A stretch of 64,000 bases of DNA, taken from the NCBI GenBank assembly GCA_964017185.1, contig OZ024878.1, forward strand, positions 17,177,851 through 17,241,850, written 5' to 3'. The notes beneath the pieces were generated by a model, which saw nothing but the letters and a program-made list of their open reading frames with translations, had not been told where the DNA came from and made no database searches. The position numbers and the translations under genes were made by a program. This DNA comes from Rugalucina vietnamica (lineage: Eukaryota; Mollusca; Bivalvia; Lucinida; Lucinidae). Numbering within the stretch: the first letter of the stretch is position 1; each line of letters begins with the position of its first letter. Shown here one piece after another: positions 19,441-34,100 of the stretch.

Positions 19441-22400
19441 CTGAAAAAAAAAATCAAATGAAAATTTTGTATTTTTACGGCTGTAAAAATTCTGTATATT
19501 GTATGGCGTGTTTTCATTATGAACATTCATGTATCACTTGCTACTTTTCATCAAAGAGTAAAGAAAAACTTTTAGAGATGGGAAAGCTTTGTAAAGGATC
19601 TTTGTATTTTTCCCCCCAACAGTTTTACTTAAAATTACTCATTATCTATTCAAATAAGCATTTAAACTAGCATATAAATATGCATCATGACTCATTGTTT
19701 TTCTGTAGGATTATTGCAAATGAAAATAATTACTTGCCCTTTATTGACAATTTGAACATTATGCTAATTTCAAATTTGGTTTTAAGGTGAATTTTGGATT
19801 CAATTGCATCATTTTTTTTTTCTTGGTTTATCATCCCAATCAACAAATTTTCACTCATGGCGAGACAGAGTCACCTCTTCCAGGGTATTTATGGCAATTA
19901 AAGTCATCAGGAAAACATGTCCATGAAAAGTATACCCCCTTAAACCCCACTTTTAAACAGAAAAAAACTGGGGTTTGCAGGAGTATAAATATTTGTCTTA
20001 TTTTTGCTCCAAAACATAGATTGTGGGTACTCGTTGGAATGTGTACCCACGATGGATGTTTAGAACGAAAATATTAAAAACATGAAACTTTTCCCAATAA
20101 ATTTTCAATTAGATCTCTGTATATTGCATGGGCAAGTTTGCTTAATGGAATGAATCTCTTACTTGATATTATTTTGGTCCAGTCCCTCTTTGATCTCAGT
20201 CATAGCATCTTGTAATGATTTGTATTCAAAGGAATTCAACTCATTTTCTGAAAATGTCTGAAACCAAAATCATAAATATGCAGTCAGAAAAACTTGTCCA
20301 ATACTGCGACCTTGATAAGATTATTCATTAGCATAACCTTGCAGAAAATGGTGGGAATTATATCAAATTCTGCCTACTGGAGATGATATTTGTTTAGATT
20401 ATTCTTAAATATCTCAATCAACAAATTTTTTGCACTTGTGTTAATACAGAGTCATGACTTCCTGGATACCTAACCGGTGGCTACTATGACAAGCTTAAAC
20501 ATGCATGTTTTGCTCAAAGACAATACAAGCAGGGTTCATACAGGCAAGGCCAAGTAAAATTCAAGGACTTTTCAAGGACTTTTCAAGGACAAATCTTACC
20601 ATTTTCAAGGACTTATTATTGAGAAATACTTACACATATTTATCAATAATCGAAACAATGGGCCCAGCAACACTAGCTTTTGGGGGTGGGAGTATCATTA
20701 TATTGTCACTTGTATTGTCACTTTGGGTGGATGCTGTAGTAGAGGTTTCTGTCTTAACTTTAGCTTCCTTCTTGATAAAGAAGTTTGTGAAAGTCCCAGA
20801 TAAAGACTGCTCATGTTTCTTATGTCTATCTCCACTCGCCTGTGAACGCAAAGCACTTTCGCCCATTTGAGCCACATCAATATCTTTATTACATGCCGAC
20901 AATGTGCCTTGTGTTTATTGTCCGTTTCCTTGACCCAAGGATAACGTTTCGGCCAGTCTCTGCTGTACACGCACTTTCCCATTTCGTTGAGAAATGTTGA
21001 AATTAAATTTGTGCTCGAAAAAATATCATTTCGACATCATTTTGGTTCCGCCTTAGTCTGTATTCATCATGGATTTTCACTGCCGATAAAACAGATGCAA
21101 TAAATCGTGAACCATTCCTCAAGGGAAGCAACTCAATTACGGTACGAGCCGATTCGCTCCATATATTTTCGGCCCAAATTTTCGCGACCATTTTCGCAAG
21201 GGAAGCAACTCAATTACCGATTCGCACCCTACACATTCGGCCTATTCTTTCATTATGGCGCTCTCGCCGATCTTTTTGTATTCAAACGTGCCGAACTTGT
21301 TCTTAAATGCTCACATTTGATTTTGAAACCGAATCTAATTGTCTGCTATACCGGAATAAGTGAAAATCAAGTGCTTTTCAAGGCCAATGGCTAATTTCCA
21401 AGCACTTTTCAAGGCAAATTTGGTTTTCAAGTACTTTTCAAGACAGCCCTTCATTTTCAAGTACTTTTCAAGCCTGTGCGAACCCTGACAAGACCTCTTG
21501 CTCTGGACTCGACTCTCTAACACCAGGGGCCAGTTGTTCAAAACTTTGTTAGCTTAATGCCATCGTTAAGACCTCAACTCATTATGTAAATACTGACTAC
21601 ATAAGCAAATACACTGTTAATTTTTGTTGATAAAATATGAGAATCTTTTGCATTGCAAAGGATTCTCACATTTTATCAACAAAAAATAACAGTGTATTTG
21701 TAATATTCATGTTTGAAATTTTAACAAATCGTTAACTAACGACATCATTAATTTTGAACAACTGGCCCCAGGTCACCTGCTGAGGATCACCTACTACTTT
21801 ATTTGAACTGTCAGCTCTGCCATGTTTTGTCACATACATTTATTGGCTTGAATATGGATAAAACTAAGAACACACTCTTACCCTTATCTGTAACATGAGT
21901 GACGTTAGCTTCTCTATAAGCATCATCATTGAGTCATTCTTTGGCACTTTATTGGCAAACATGTTCTGAAATGAAAAACTTTCATGTTTTTTACCCATTC
22001 TCTTTACCAGTAATTGTTGAAGATAAGTGGTGGTGGTGGTGTGTGAGTGCATGTTTTTCTGACAATCCTATTTTCAGGTCAAAGGCTATAAACAATTAAG
22101 CCAAAGTGAAATTGACAGTGCCCCTGAAAATGCAAGTTGATTGGTGGATTTTGTTTTTTATGTCCAAATAAAATTGCTAAGGTCATACATAAAGACAGGA
22201 CCCCTGCTTAAAGTCTGATCCAAAGGGCTAGAGAAGTCAAGGATCAAATATGACCCATGGTTTACAGGGCGAAAGGCTTCACCACTTCCAAAGTGATATT
22301 GGAACCTTTCAACTGATTATGAAGAAAGTCTACTCTTCAGTTTAGGGTAAACCACACAAAGTAGACCTACTTTAACCCTCTTTATATAGTAAAACGGCAG

Positions 22401-25107
22401 TGTAAAAGGGTATTCATTTTTTCTTACATAAACTGTCTGTACACTTTAGAACCGCCTTGCATGTACCTAAAATCTTTGTTTTGAGCAAAAACAAGAAAAA
22501 TATAACTAAACAAAATCAACTGAACTTTTTCAATTTTTACAGTATATTGCATGATCCTGTTTTCATAACGCAAACAGTACCTTAGTAACCTTGGCAACCA
22601 GAGCTTCCCCTTCCTCATCACATCTCTGTCTGATCTCTGACGGCTCATCTATAGGCTTCAGACCCTGCTCTGGGGCAATCTGGGTAACATAATAAAATTT
22701 TGGTTTTAATCATTATTTGAGCCGCCCCATGGAAAAACCAACGATCTGCATAGGCGAAAACAAAGGCGCAGATCAGCTTCGTGGTAACCGTGAAGCTGAT
22801 CAGCGCCTTTGTTTTTGCTACTCGGATAGTACAATTTCTCCTCTATTAAAATCCAAAATTTCAAGCTTCTAGCCTGCTCCTGTAGCTGTACAGGCCAGTT
22901 TGTGTCAGACCTGTTCGGAAACCATATTGTTGGTTTTCCCACGAGGCGGCTAATTTATTATACATTATTATACAGAAAGCTCAAGGAAATATATATGCAT
23001 TCTTGAAGGTGCCGATGTTGGGGTTATGTGGCCATTGTTGTGGAGGTAACCGGAGAACCATGGGAAAACCTCCGAATCTGGCCAGGCGACCAGTACCCTG
23101 TCAATGCCCTGACATGTATTGGAATCCAGACCACAGAAGTGACAAGCCAGTGTGTTATCCACGACGATATCCAGCTCATGCAGGCATTTAAAATACTCAG
23201 TAAATATATGGTTACGATGTCAGATTATCGCATCATAACATTTGATGTTTTTTAATTCTTATTGGAATAAATCAAACATCTAATCGTACCTCCTGACTGT
23301 ACTGTTGAACTCCTATCAAATATTCATTCAAATCTTTATTGAGATTGTCCAGTTCTAGTACTATGTTGGCATACTTCTTCTGAAATTCTGCCGTGATTGG
23401 TTGCTGATAGGATTTCTGAAATTAACAAATAATGCATTATTAACGCATATATTCCTGGCTTCCTATATATGGACCATTAGGCAAACAGTATTGCCCCAGA
23501 TGTGACACCACAGAACAAGGCGTCCCATGTGGAGCTTTTCTGCTTGCTTATAGAATTTTAATGGAAAATGGAATAAAAATTCAGAATCACTCCTGACACC
23601 CCTAAAAACAAAAGTGGTCCTGCCCAAATAATAATGATGGCAAAGTCCATTTGTCATATGTGGGTTAAAGGCAACTTCTGGGTTTTTGCTATGGCTTAAC
23701 GTCCGAGTCAATAAATCTTCAAACATATTGGGACGGTATTGAATAGCTGATCTATAACTACAGGGGTAATGGTGGTGTTCATGCTTTTGTCCTTCTGAAC
23801 AGCTTAGGTCAAATTGAGACAGGAGCTCATCCGGAAGAAAAAGAATCTCAGGTTCAAACTCTGGCCCCGAGGTTATAATGCCCATAAAACTCATAACACA
23901 GTCCAGAGCATAGTAAATCATTTGAAATACATTCCACATATTTTTCTAGTGTGAAACCTGTTTTAAACTGACAATCATATTCTAACTTTGAGGAGTCGTT
24001 AATAAAAAGCATACCAGTTCTGTGTAAAGTTGTCCCTGAATCGATTCCTTATCATCTCATGAGATGGTATCTGAAGATCCTGATTTAACCATGTGATTCA
24101 ATCCCTATTCGTCAATTAAAAATTTTATACCCTCTGCTCAGAAACGCTTATGCCTATATCTACTGGCCCTTGCATGTGCACATGCCTCTATTGTATCAAT
24201 CTGAGACTGGCAATAACTGACAGTGGGAAGCGCCCGAGGTCTCCATAAACTGAATAATTAGGGGTTTAAGCAAGAACACCTAGCATCTTCTTACCAAACT
24301 TTATATGAACCTTATAGACATGATCATATCTGTATATTCTTCATAGGTCTGATGCATACAAAAGAATCGGAGATACTACATAGTCAAATATATAGAGGAT
24401 CTTACACGAGTGGTCATTTCATATGAAATTCATTAAGCAGGCCTTTGACGAGTTTAATAAATTTCATTTGAAATGACCATGAGTGTAAGATTCGATTTAT
24501 CAGTTTTGGGGCAGAGACGAGAAAAATATTAACAATTTTCTTCTGAAAATTTTCATTTTTTACATGAGAAAAAATTCTTTATATTACATGGGCAAGTTTT
24601 CGTAATGTATATACATATCTGCTTTTATTAATTCTGGATATTGTATCTGTATTACTATTTTGCCTCTACATAGTATAGGATGATGACAGTGAGATCATCG
24701 ATTTCAAAATGAGCGGATACCGTGTACGCATGGATACCCTGTGTTTTTAAAAAAAAGTCGAACCATGTCAGACACATTCCAGTTATGCATAACTACATCT
24801 ACAATTGTCTGAGAGATACAAAAAACACAGGTTTTTCATGTGGTGACATGTCCTTTAAAATTTTAATAGGCATTTTAATGATGCGTTTTGTCATCCCCCT
24901 CTGCAGACGTTGTCATTAGAGAGGGCTGACAGATGTTGCGTTGAAGATATACAGATTGAAGTCGATGTCTTCTTGTCTTGAAATTCTCATAAATGCTCTC
25001 TGCTCACATTCTTCTTGTGTATAAGACTACAAACAAATCTATGTATGTATAATGATAACATGTAAAAACTGTCAGAAATGAAAAATAAAATTTACAAGCC
25101 AAAAAAG

Positions 25108-25153
<46 letters not shown>

Positions 25154-28100
25154 TTCGATTTATCATATGACTCTCAAAAAAGGATTTTCTCGCTTTGATA
25201 GTTGCAAAGAAAATTTACATTGTTGTTACAGACTTTGTCAATGACGTTACCTGTTCCCGCAAAAGTGATAATACATGTGTGGTCAACGTTATCCACTGGA
25301 AAACAGCGACGTCATATGATAAATTAAATTATTATACACCAAGAGTTCAGAACTTACTAGTATACTTGCCTTCTTTTCAGCCTCTGTGTTCATGTCCTTC
25401 AGTTGTGTGATCCAGTCTTTTTTGATTGACAGAATCTTTGACAATCTTGTCTGAAACATACACCATAAACAATCATTTAAATAGGAGCTTAGCAGAAAAA
25501 AGATTTTGCAGGTTTTCAAATGGTTTCAACACAAACTGGGGTATGCAGTCACAGAATTTCAGATTTCAGAAGTAGAAAGATTGTACTATCTGTGTTGGCA
25601 GTGAAAACAAAGATGCTGATCAGCTGTGATCTGAATCATTGTTTTTGCATACGCAATTCTCATGTTGTGGCTCATATCACACTGAAATTGAAGCCACCAC
25701 TTCCTATTAACAAGTACTATGGGAATCTTTTAAAAAGTGTCTTGTTTAAAGGCACGCCATAGCAGAGGTAGGTATCCCGCTCTGGAGACCTGTACCCTAC
25801 CAATGCACCAGGCTTCTCAAATGATGCACTACCTGACAATACATTGCCTTCCTCCATAGATCCATAAAACCCCTGTTACCCCTCAAATATATCAATATAT
25901 AGACAAGACAGGAACTTACCACCAGGACTAGAAATTTGATAGGAAATCCTCCATAGGTGCTGCCTTCTAAACTCATCAAGTTTCCTTTGAATGGTGAACC
26001 GCTTAATAATGGATCATTCTCCTAGAAAATACAGTTTTCAGGATGGGTGTTGAGAACAGGATGTTAAGATCTAACATTAATAAGCAGTCGTACCAGAGAA
26101 CCAACAATCTGCATATGTGAAAACAAAGACGGCTCAGCTATGCAGTAACTGCACCTTTGTTTTCGCTATAGGGATAGTACAATCCCTCTCCTTCTTACAT
26201 CCGAAGTTTCAAGCTTTTAGCCTTCTTCTGTGTCTGTACAGCCTCATCTGTGTAAGTCTTGGTCGGAAACGCCGATTGTTGATTTTCTCACACAAAAGAT
26301 ATTTTAATGACTTACAAGCCTGATAATTTGTTGGCTATATTTAATACTGTACGTTCACAGTCAACAATAACAGTTATTTATCCTAACCAAACTGCTCCTG
26401 ACAGTTCTGCTGTGATTTATCATCCTGCTTTCTGTATATTCTGTCTACCTACTGTTATGCTCTTTACCTTTGTATTTAGATGATGCAAGCTGGATGGCTA
26501 CCTTATTGGAAAAGAGCTAGTTGTCTTGCTCTTCATGTGTATTGTAACATTTTTGTGATGTTTTGTGGTCATTTCTTTCCCACTTTGTGGCTGGGTTGGG
26601 ATTTTAAGTTTAATCTATCAATACCTGTACGTTCTAAATGTATTTTTACTTAACTTACAAAGTTGAGTTCAGGTTGTGTCGTAGCCGTACTAGGTATGAA
26701 CCGAGGTGGTGACATCAGGCTATTACCCACAAACCTCGGCCTCTGCTTCTGTTGAAACGCCGACACAGGAATAGTTTCCATTGGTTCATTGCTCTGTCAA
26801 TCAAAATTTTGTCTATACACTTAAACATTTTTTTTTTTTAATTCAGTTAAACGTCCCTTTCAAGATTATTTCAGCTCATATGAGAAGGGCCAATCAGTAG
26901 TTGGGCAAAAACTGGAGAACCCAGAGAAAAAACCACCTGGCACACCCGCAAGCAGAACTTGGCTTGTCTCACATGTGGCCAGAGCGGGGCTTGAACCCAC
27001 ACCAGACTTAAGCATCTTTATAGCACAATTCATGACAGCATGATTTTCAAATATCACTGATCATTACACACATTTTATGGCATCAAATTATGGTCGTATA
27101 AGGTAATGGTCAGTAAAGCACCTAACCAAAACTCAAAATGTCAGAAAGCTGTTCAGTATTGTAAGTATTTTGAGCTAAATTAGAAAAAATAAAAAAAACT
27201 TTCAAACAAAAAATTATCATTTTTCACAACTGAAAAAAATTACAGTGAATTGCATGCCATATACTCCAGTCCCTGAGGGGTCATTCGTGTGCACGAGAGG
27301 TCCAGAGAAAATTTTTCCATAAATGGTTAGAGACATATCTGAGGTGCAAGAAAATCGAGGGTGATCGGCTGAAATCATGGTGCTGTCCGAGAAATCCAAG
27401 ATGGCGGCCGATTTTCTTGAAAATGACTGTATACATAAAATAAGCTACCACAACATGCTTTTATTTCGTTTTTGGAATCAAAATGATTATGTTAGAAAAG
27501 TATAGATACAAATAGAATGTTTCATGCCATTTTGTAATGACTAAACATCAAAAATATTTTTCAAGATCCTGAAAACCATAGAAAATTGGTCAAATTTTGA
27601 TGAAAATATGAGGACGGGGTACAACTGTTTCCTTCACTGTCACTCATTATTGATATAATGCTTAGAAAACACCATTTAAACTTTAATTAGTCGTTAGGCT
27701 AAATCACTAAGTTCTTTAAATGGCTTTATTCTGACCCTGATGTCTGATAAAAGTGCCTCAAAAGTGGGTGGGGTAAACAGACCCTTTCGACAAAAATAAC
27801 CATTTAGCTTAATTAAGTTGTCACAACTTACTTCTGATTAGTTATTTTGACATAAAATATTTAAAATAGATAAAAAGTGATTCAAATACATGCCTCCATG
27901 CAATTTTACCCGACCTTTACGCCAAACATCTTAGACCAGGATCAGAATAATGTCCAAAATTTGTCACATTTTAATGAAAATATGACAAATGTGTGCAACA
28001 TTTTCCTTTAATTTCATCTTTTGCTTGATCATAGCTTTCTCAAAATTAATGGTAAAGATGCCTTAATAATTAAGGTCTTTGAATGCATTTATTCTGGTTT

Positions 28101-31100
28101 TGCTTTGCCTTAAAAGTGGGTGGGGTAAGCACACCTTTTTACAAAGAATGACTATTTAATCTCAGCTAGCTATTACAACTTGCGTCTGCTTAGTATATAC
28201 ATTGTTATGTGCAATTTTTGCCTGATGTAACACCAGTGGGATAAATACATGCTATATATGCCATCTTTGCCTGACATAACACCAAACTATGACACAGACC
28301 AGAAAATGTCAGGAAACTGTCAAATTGTGATAACATAATACAAAACAATGAGCAGGGCCTTTTACTTTACTGTAAACCACTATTCTAGATCAGCTGGCTA
28401 ACCTGCATTCCGATACATTTTGTGACCTCGCTCCACTTCCGATTGGAGAGGTCAAATGGAGCACCCATGGACATGGAAATATTCCGTCTACCACTATTCA
28501 TGTATGACTAAGACCAGAGGAGGCTCACCTGATCTTGACAGTTTTCAGTTCAGGAAAATCATTACACGATACACACGTAAAGGTTATAACTTTAATGTTA
28601 TGCGACAGTCTGCATGCTAAGGTTTTAACCCAATCATGGTTTATTAACTATGCTGCCTTCTTTATTTGCACGCAGGTGGGTCGAGTGTCAGACTCTAATG
28701 ACTGATGATGGCCCCGACATAAAGCTATTCATTTTAGCTGATTCAGTGGGGCCAGAGCTTCTTGTCTGTTGCTTGGCCCACATGGGGTTTAACTGCTGTT
28801 TTTCTTTTGCTCCGGATTTCAGTAAGTTATATGGCGCCTAGGGATCTACATCGTCTGACAGCTAACAAAATATATGAGTCCTCGTTTTTGATCCATCATG
28901 GTGGTTATCATGGTTTATTTGTTTGTCCTTGAGGATTCATAGACTGGTTAGAGATTCGTCATGAGGGCTGAACAACTAACTAAATGTTGTGAACCACTGC
29001 AGAACATGAGGGTGAGGTTAGAGCTCTGTAGAATCGATTTAACCCCCCCCCCCCCACCCCCCCAGTATTTTAATATCTGATCTTTCCAAGTCGATACTTC
29101 TGTTGTGGTTCTATTTGTTTTGTGTTTTGGAGTCGAATTTCTGTGCTGTTTGAATCTTATGTACGTTTTCATCCGGTTAACTGTGTGGCTGCCTATTGGG
29201 AAATAGCTGCTCACATAGTTAAGGATATGTTCTTTTTGTATTCATACCTAATTGTCAATTTAGTTTTTTTTCGACTTGGTATTTAAAATTTGAATTTCTT
29301 TCTGATTGTGCCTTTTCCTGATCGTTGCCTACTTGTACCTTTTTACTTGAAGGGGAGCTAATGACCCCTACCATGGGATGTGTCCTTATGGGCCCAAGGA
29401 GCACGGGTGACAAGATTAACAAAGAGGATAACTTAAGATTGCTACACACAATACAAAAGCTCTAAGGCTCATGGTTTTAGAAGAAACTGTTTGTATACTT
29501 TATCCATTGTAGGTATATGGGAGCTAATGTCCCCTTGGGGTGGGGTCATTTTCAACCCCAGTGGCAACATTAGCTGGATCTATGTATCGTAAAGCACCAT
29601 ACAAGATCGCTGCATACTTAATATAATAGCTTTGAGCCTTGCAGTTCCAGAGAAGAAGATTTGTTCCTATACTAAGCAAATGAATGACAGATAATGAGGC
29701 CCCTGTGGCATAGTCTGAATGGACTGCAGGGGCATGGTTGGCAGGGCTTATAAATAGGATTATTTAACATTGCCTCACACAAAATATTAAAGCTCTAGGC
29801 GTCCTGGTTTTATGGTGACTTAGTTTACAAATTTAAGAAACTTATAGGAAGTAATGATTTTTCTTTTCAGTTCAGAAAAATCATAACACGTTACAGACGT
29901 ATAGGTTATAACTTGAATGTTATGCGACAGTCTACATGCTTAGTTTTATGTTATGCGACAGTCTACATGCTTAGTTTTTAACCCAATCATGGTTGATAAC
30001 TATGCTGCCTTCTTTAATTGCATGCTGGTGGGTCGGGCGTCAGACTCTATGATGGCCTCGACTTAAAGCTATTCATTTTAGTTGGTTGGGGCCGGGGCTT
30101 CTTGTCTGTTGCTTGGCCCACCGGGGTCCAACTGGTGTTTTTTTTTTTTTTTTTGCTCTGGAGTTAGTAGGTTAGTATGTTATTCGGCGCTCAGGGATCT
30201 TCATCGTCGGCAGCTTACTCAATCTGTGAGTCCTGGTTTTTGATTCATCAGGATGTTTATCGTGATTTATTTGTTTGTTCTTGATGATTCATTGACTAGT
30301 TACAGATTCACCACGAGGACCGAAGAACTAACTAAATGTTATGAAGCACTGTAGAAGCTGAGGGTGAGGTTATGACCATGTAAAACCGGTTTTAGTCCGC
30401 CAGTAACTTTGTGTTACTGATCGTTCCAAGGCGATACTTCTATGGTGGTTCTATAAAGGGAACTACTATCCACTGCTATACACAAAATAAAAAAAGCCTG
30501 GACTTTGTGATTTCAGAGAGGAAGATTTTTATGGCTTTCCTATTGTAAGTCTATGGGGGCTAATTACCCATGGTGCTTAGTCAGTTTGGACCCAGGGGCA
30601 TGATTGGGAAGATTTATGTAGGGTATCACTAAACAGTGTAACATACTGAATATACAAGCTTTAGCTTCAGTGGTTTTAGAGAAACTTTTCCCATTATAAG
30701 CCTATATGGCAGATATTTATTTGCTTGGACGACCAAACATTGCTACATACACAATATAGAAGCTCTGGGTCTTGTGTTTTCCCAATGTAAGCTATGACAG
30801 ACGACAATGGATCATGGAGTCTTGCTATCTTATAAGCTCACTTTCTTGATAAGCCTTTGGATCAGGTAAGCTAAAATGGTTTTATAGTTTTAAAGAGGAG
30901 CATGATAAACACATGTTTTTTGTGTTTTTTTTCTTTTTTCTTTTTGATTTCAATTCAACTTTCTTAAATGGGTGGGATAAATAAACCCCATAAATGGAAA
31001 ATAGCCATATTTCTTTTGCTAAGGTGGTCATTTCTTGTAAAAATAAATAAAATATAAAAGTTTGATCCTTTGGAAGCAATGAAAACGTTCAAAGGGAGGA

Positions 31101-34100
31101 AGTAAGTTAAGTTAAGGATGGGTAAAGTGGCTTGAAAGCATGCATTTATACTGAACAAAAAAAGAAACGCAACAATAGGCCACCGAGGATTTTCGAGTTT
31201 AAGGGTAAAGCGTTGATAATTTCAGGTCTGTTGCTCTTTGATTCCCATTCATGGGATATTAGGGTATATCATGCAAAAAACTGATTTTCATTTCGATAAA
31301 AATTGAATGAGAAATTTGTGTCGTCTTAGATAATGCAAATTGTGACAGATCTGCTCTGCGCATGCGCACACTTTTGAAACTCCAAATCACCAAGAAACAA
31401 TGTCAGCTGCTCCCTAATTAAAATTCAAGAAAAAGAAATAAAGTTCAAGGACACACCAGCTCGTAATTAAAACCATCAAAATCCCTATATGTTTAATTGA
31501 AAGGGGGATAATTTCCATTTTATTCATTTTATTTCTTTAACGTGTGAGTTATCTGCTGAGTGGTACATTGTGATTTTGAATGCGGGCTTAGAGTGGATTT
31601 AAATCCTACCATTATTTTAATGTTTGCGCATGCGCACTGTGTGGTTTTCCACTTTCAGCATGCCCATGGTCGGCATCGAATAACTCCGTAAATACGCATC
31701 AAAATGAAAATCGGCTTCTTGCATTCGGAAGCCTGATATCTAATGCAGAAGTAGAAAATGCAATGATTTCTGATTGTATCGTAGGTTGCTCAAAATTTAG
31801 TGAAATATAATTGTTGCGTTTCTTTTTTTGTTCAGTATATAATACATTTTATCCATTTTATCCATATTGCGAAATTTCGGGTACTAAACCATCATCAGTG
31901 ACCCTTTCTAAAACGGCGACGATATAAGACTTGTAAAGAACTTATATTAACCCTACTTCCGATTTAACTTTAAGAATAACATAGAATGATTAGATCCTTT
32001 GGAAGCAGTAAACCATTTAAAGGTTAGATCCTTTGGAAGCAGTAAACCATTTAAAGGGTTAAGTACAATGTTGTGTAATGAACCCTCATCAATTCATCTA
32101 TAACCCTGAAAAACTGGCAACGAAAGCCAGGATTTCAAAAATTTTTACATCATCAAAGACTCATATTCCCAAAGGGGCCGGATTATATAAATGGTGTTAA
32201 GAAGGTGTAACTTAACATATCTGTTTGAAATAATTCAAATATTCTTATCGATCCCAAATGATCTAAAGAAAAATATAATCTGCACCATAGATGAAATACG
32301 GGGTGACTTTTAAGGGCGCCACATGGCACGACACCAGTTGCAGTAACACCAAAGAAAATGCAATTATTTGATCTTTTGGAAGCAGTAAAACATTTAAAGG
32401 GTGAAGGTGGGCATGGGCCAAATTGTACAATTTGTGGTAACAAACCTTCATCTGACCCTTTACAAAGGTACAAGTAGGCAACGATCAGGAAAAGGCGCAA
32501 TCAGAAAAAGATTCCCACTCCAAAAACCGAGGCGGGGAAAAAACCAAGCATTCTTCAAGCAAATATCAAATTGAATACTGAGTGAAATTTACATTAAATA
32601 GGACAAATCACGTATGTTTTTCTGATACAAATTTACGATATTTAGTGTTAAGGATGGGTAAAGTGGCTTGAAAGCATGCATTTATAATACATTTTATCCA
32701 TTTTATACATTTTGTGTAAAAATAGCTAAGAAGACGCAAGTTGTGATAACTTAATTAAGTTCAAAGTTCATTTTTGATGAAAGGGTTTGTTTACCCCACG
32801 CACTTTTAAGGCACTTTTATCTGAATTCAAGCAGAATAAATCCATTCAAAGAAATTAGTCATATAGGCTAAGTACTGTCTAATCAAAGTTTAAAAGGTGT
32901 TTTCTACGCATAATAGAGTATTATATCATTAACGAGTGATAGTGAAGGTAACAGTTGTACAACTTCTTCATATTTTCTTCAAAATTTGACAAATGTTGTG
33001 TAGTATTCAGGCCCCTGAGAATATTTTTGATGTTTAGCCATGATAAAATGACATGAAACCTTTTGTTTGTATCTCTTCTCTTCTTATATGATTATTTTGA
33101 GTCCAAAAACCAAGTAAAATCGTGTTGTGGTTGCTAATTTGATGTATACAGCCATTTTCAAGAAAATTGGCCGCCATCTTGGTGGCCATCTTGGATTTCT
33201 CTTACCAAAATTGTGTTAAAATGCATAGAGCATGTATTTGTATCAGTTTTTACCTATTATAAACATTTTATGTCAAAATAACTAATTAGAAGCAAGTTGT
33301 GACAACTTAATTAAGCTAAATGGTTATTTTTGGCGAAAGGGTCTGTTTACCCCACCCACTTTTGAGGCACTTTTATCAGACATCAGGGTGAAAAAAAAGC
33401 CTTTTAAAGAACTTAGTCATAGCCTAATGACTAATTAATGTTTAAATGGTGTTTTCTAAGTATTTCATCAATAGTGAGTGACAGTGAAGGAAACAGTTGC
33501 ACCCCATCCTCATATTTTCATCAAAATTTGACCAATTTTCTATGGTTTTCAGGCCCCTGAAAAATATTTTTGATGTTTAGCCATTATAAAATGACATGAA
33601 ACATTCTATTTGTATCTTTTCTCTTCTAATATATTCATTTTGAGTCCAAAAACCAAGTAAAAGCATGTCATGGTAGCTAATTTTATGTATACAGTCATTT
33701 TCAAGAAAATGGGCCGCCATCTTGGCGGCCATCTTGGATTTCTCGGACCGCACCATGATTTCAGCCGATCACCCTCGATTTTCTTGCACCTCAGATATGT
33801 CTCTAACCATTTATGGAAAAATTTTCTCTGGACCTCTCGTGCACACGAATGACCCCTCAGGGACTGTATCAATAGACATGGTTTTGTAACATTCTATTTG
33901 AGCCACTACACAAGAAAACAAACAATCTGCATATGCGAAAACAAAGGCACAGATCGGCGCCATTGTTTTCGCTACAAGTATAGTACAATTCCTCTTCTTG
34001 TTAAATCTGAAATTTCAAGCTTCTAACCACCTTCTGTGATTGTACAGCCCGGTTTGTGATGGACCTGGTCAGAACCCAAATTGTTGGTTTTCTCATGCAC

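Noticed and set aside
23463..23939. 158-aa minus-strand frame in a LIN9 intron
   Set aside because: No recognised domain; it covers a SINE-like stretch (GGCTTAACGTCCGAGTCAA) and its composition is not protein-like.
33606..33872. 88-aa minus-strand frame (SLRGHSCAREVQRKFFHKW)
   Set aside because: Lies in an arm of the long inverted repeat and also occurs, broken, at 27.3 kb; not a gene.
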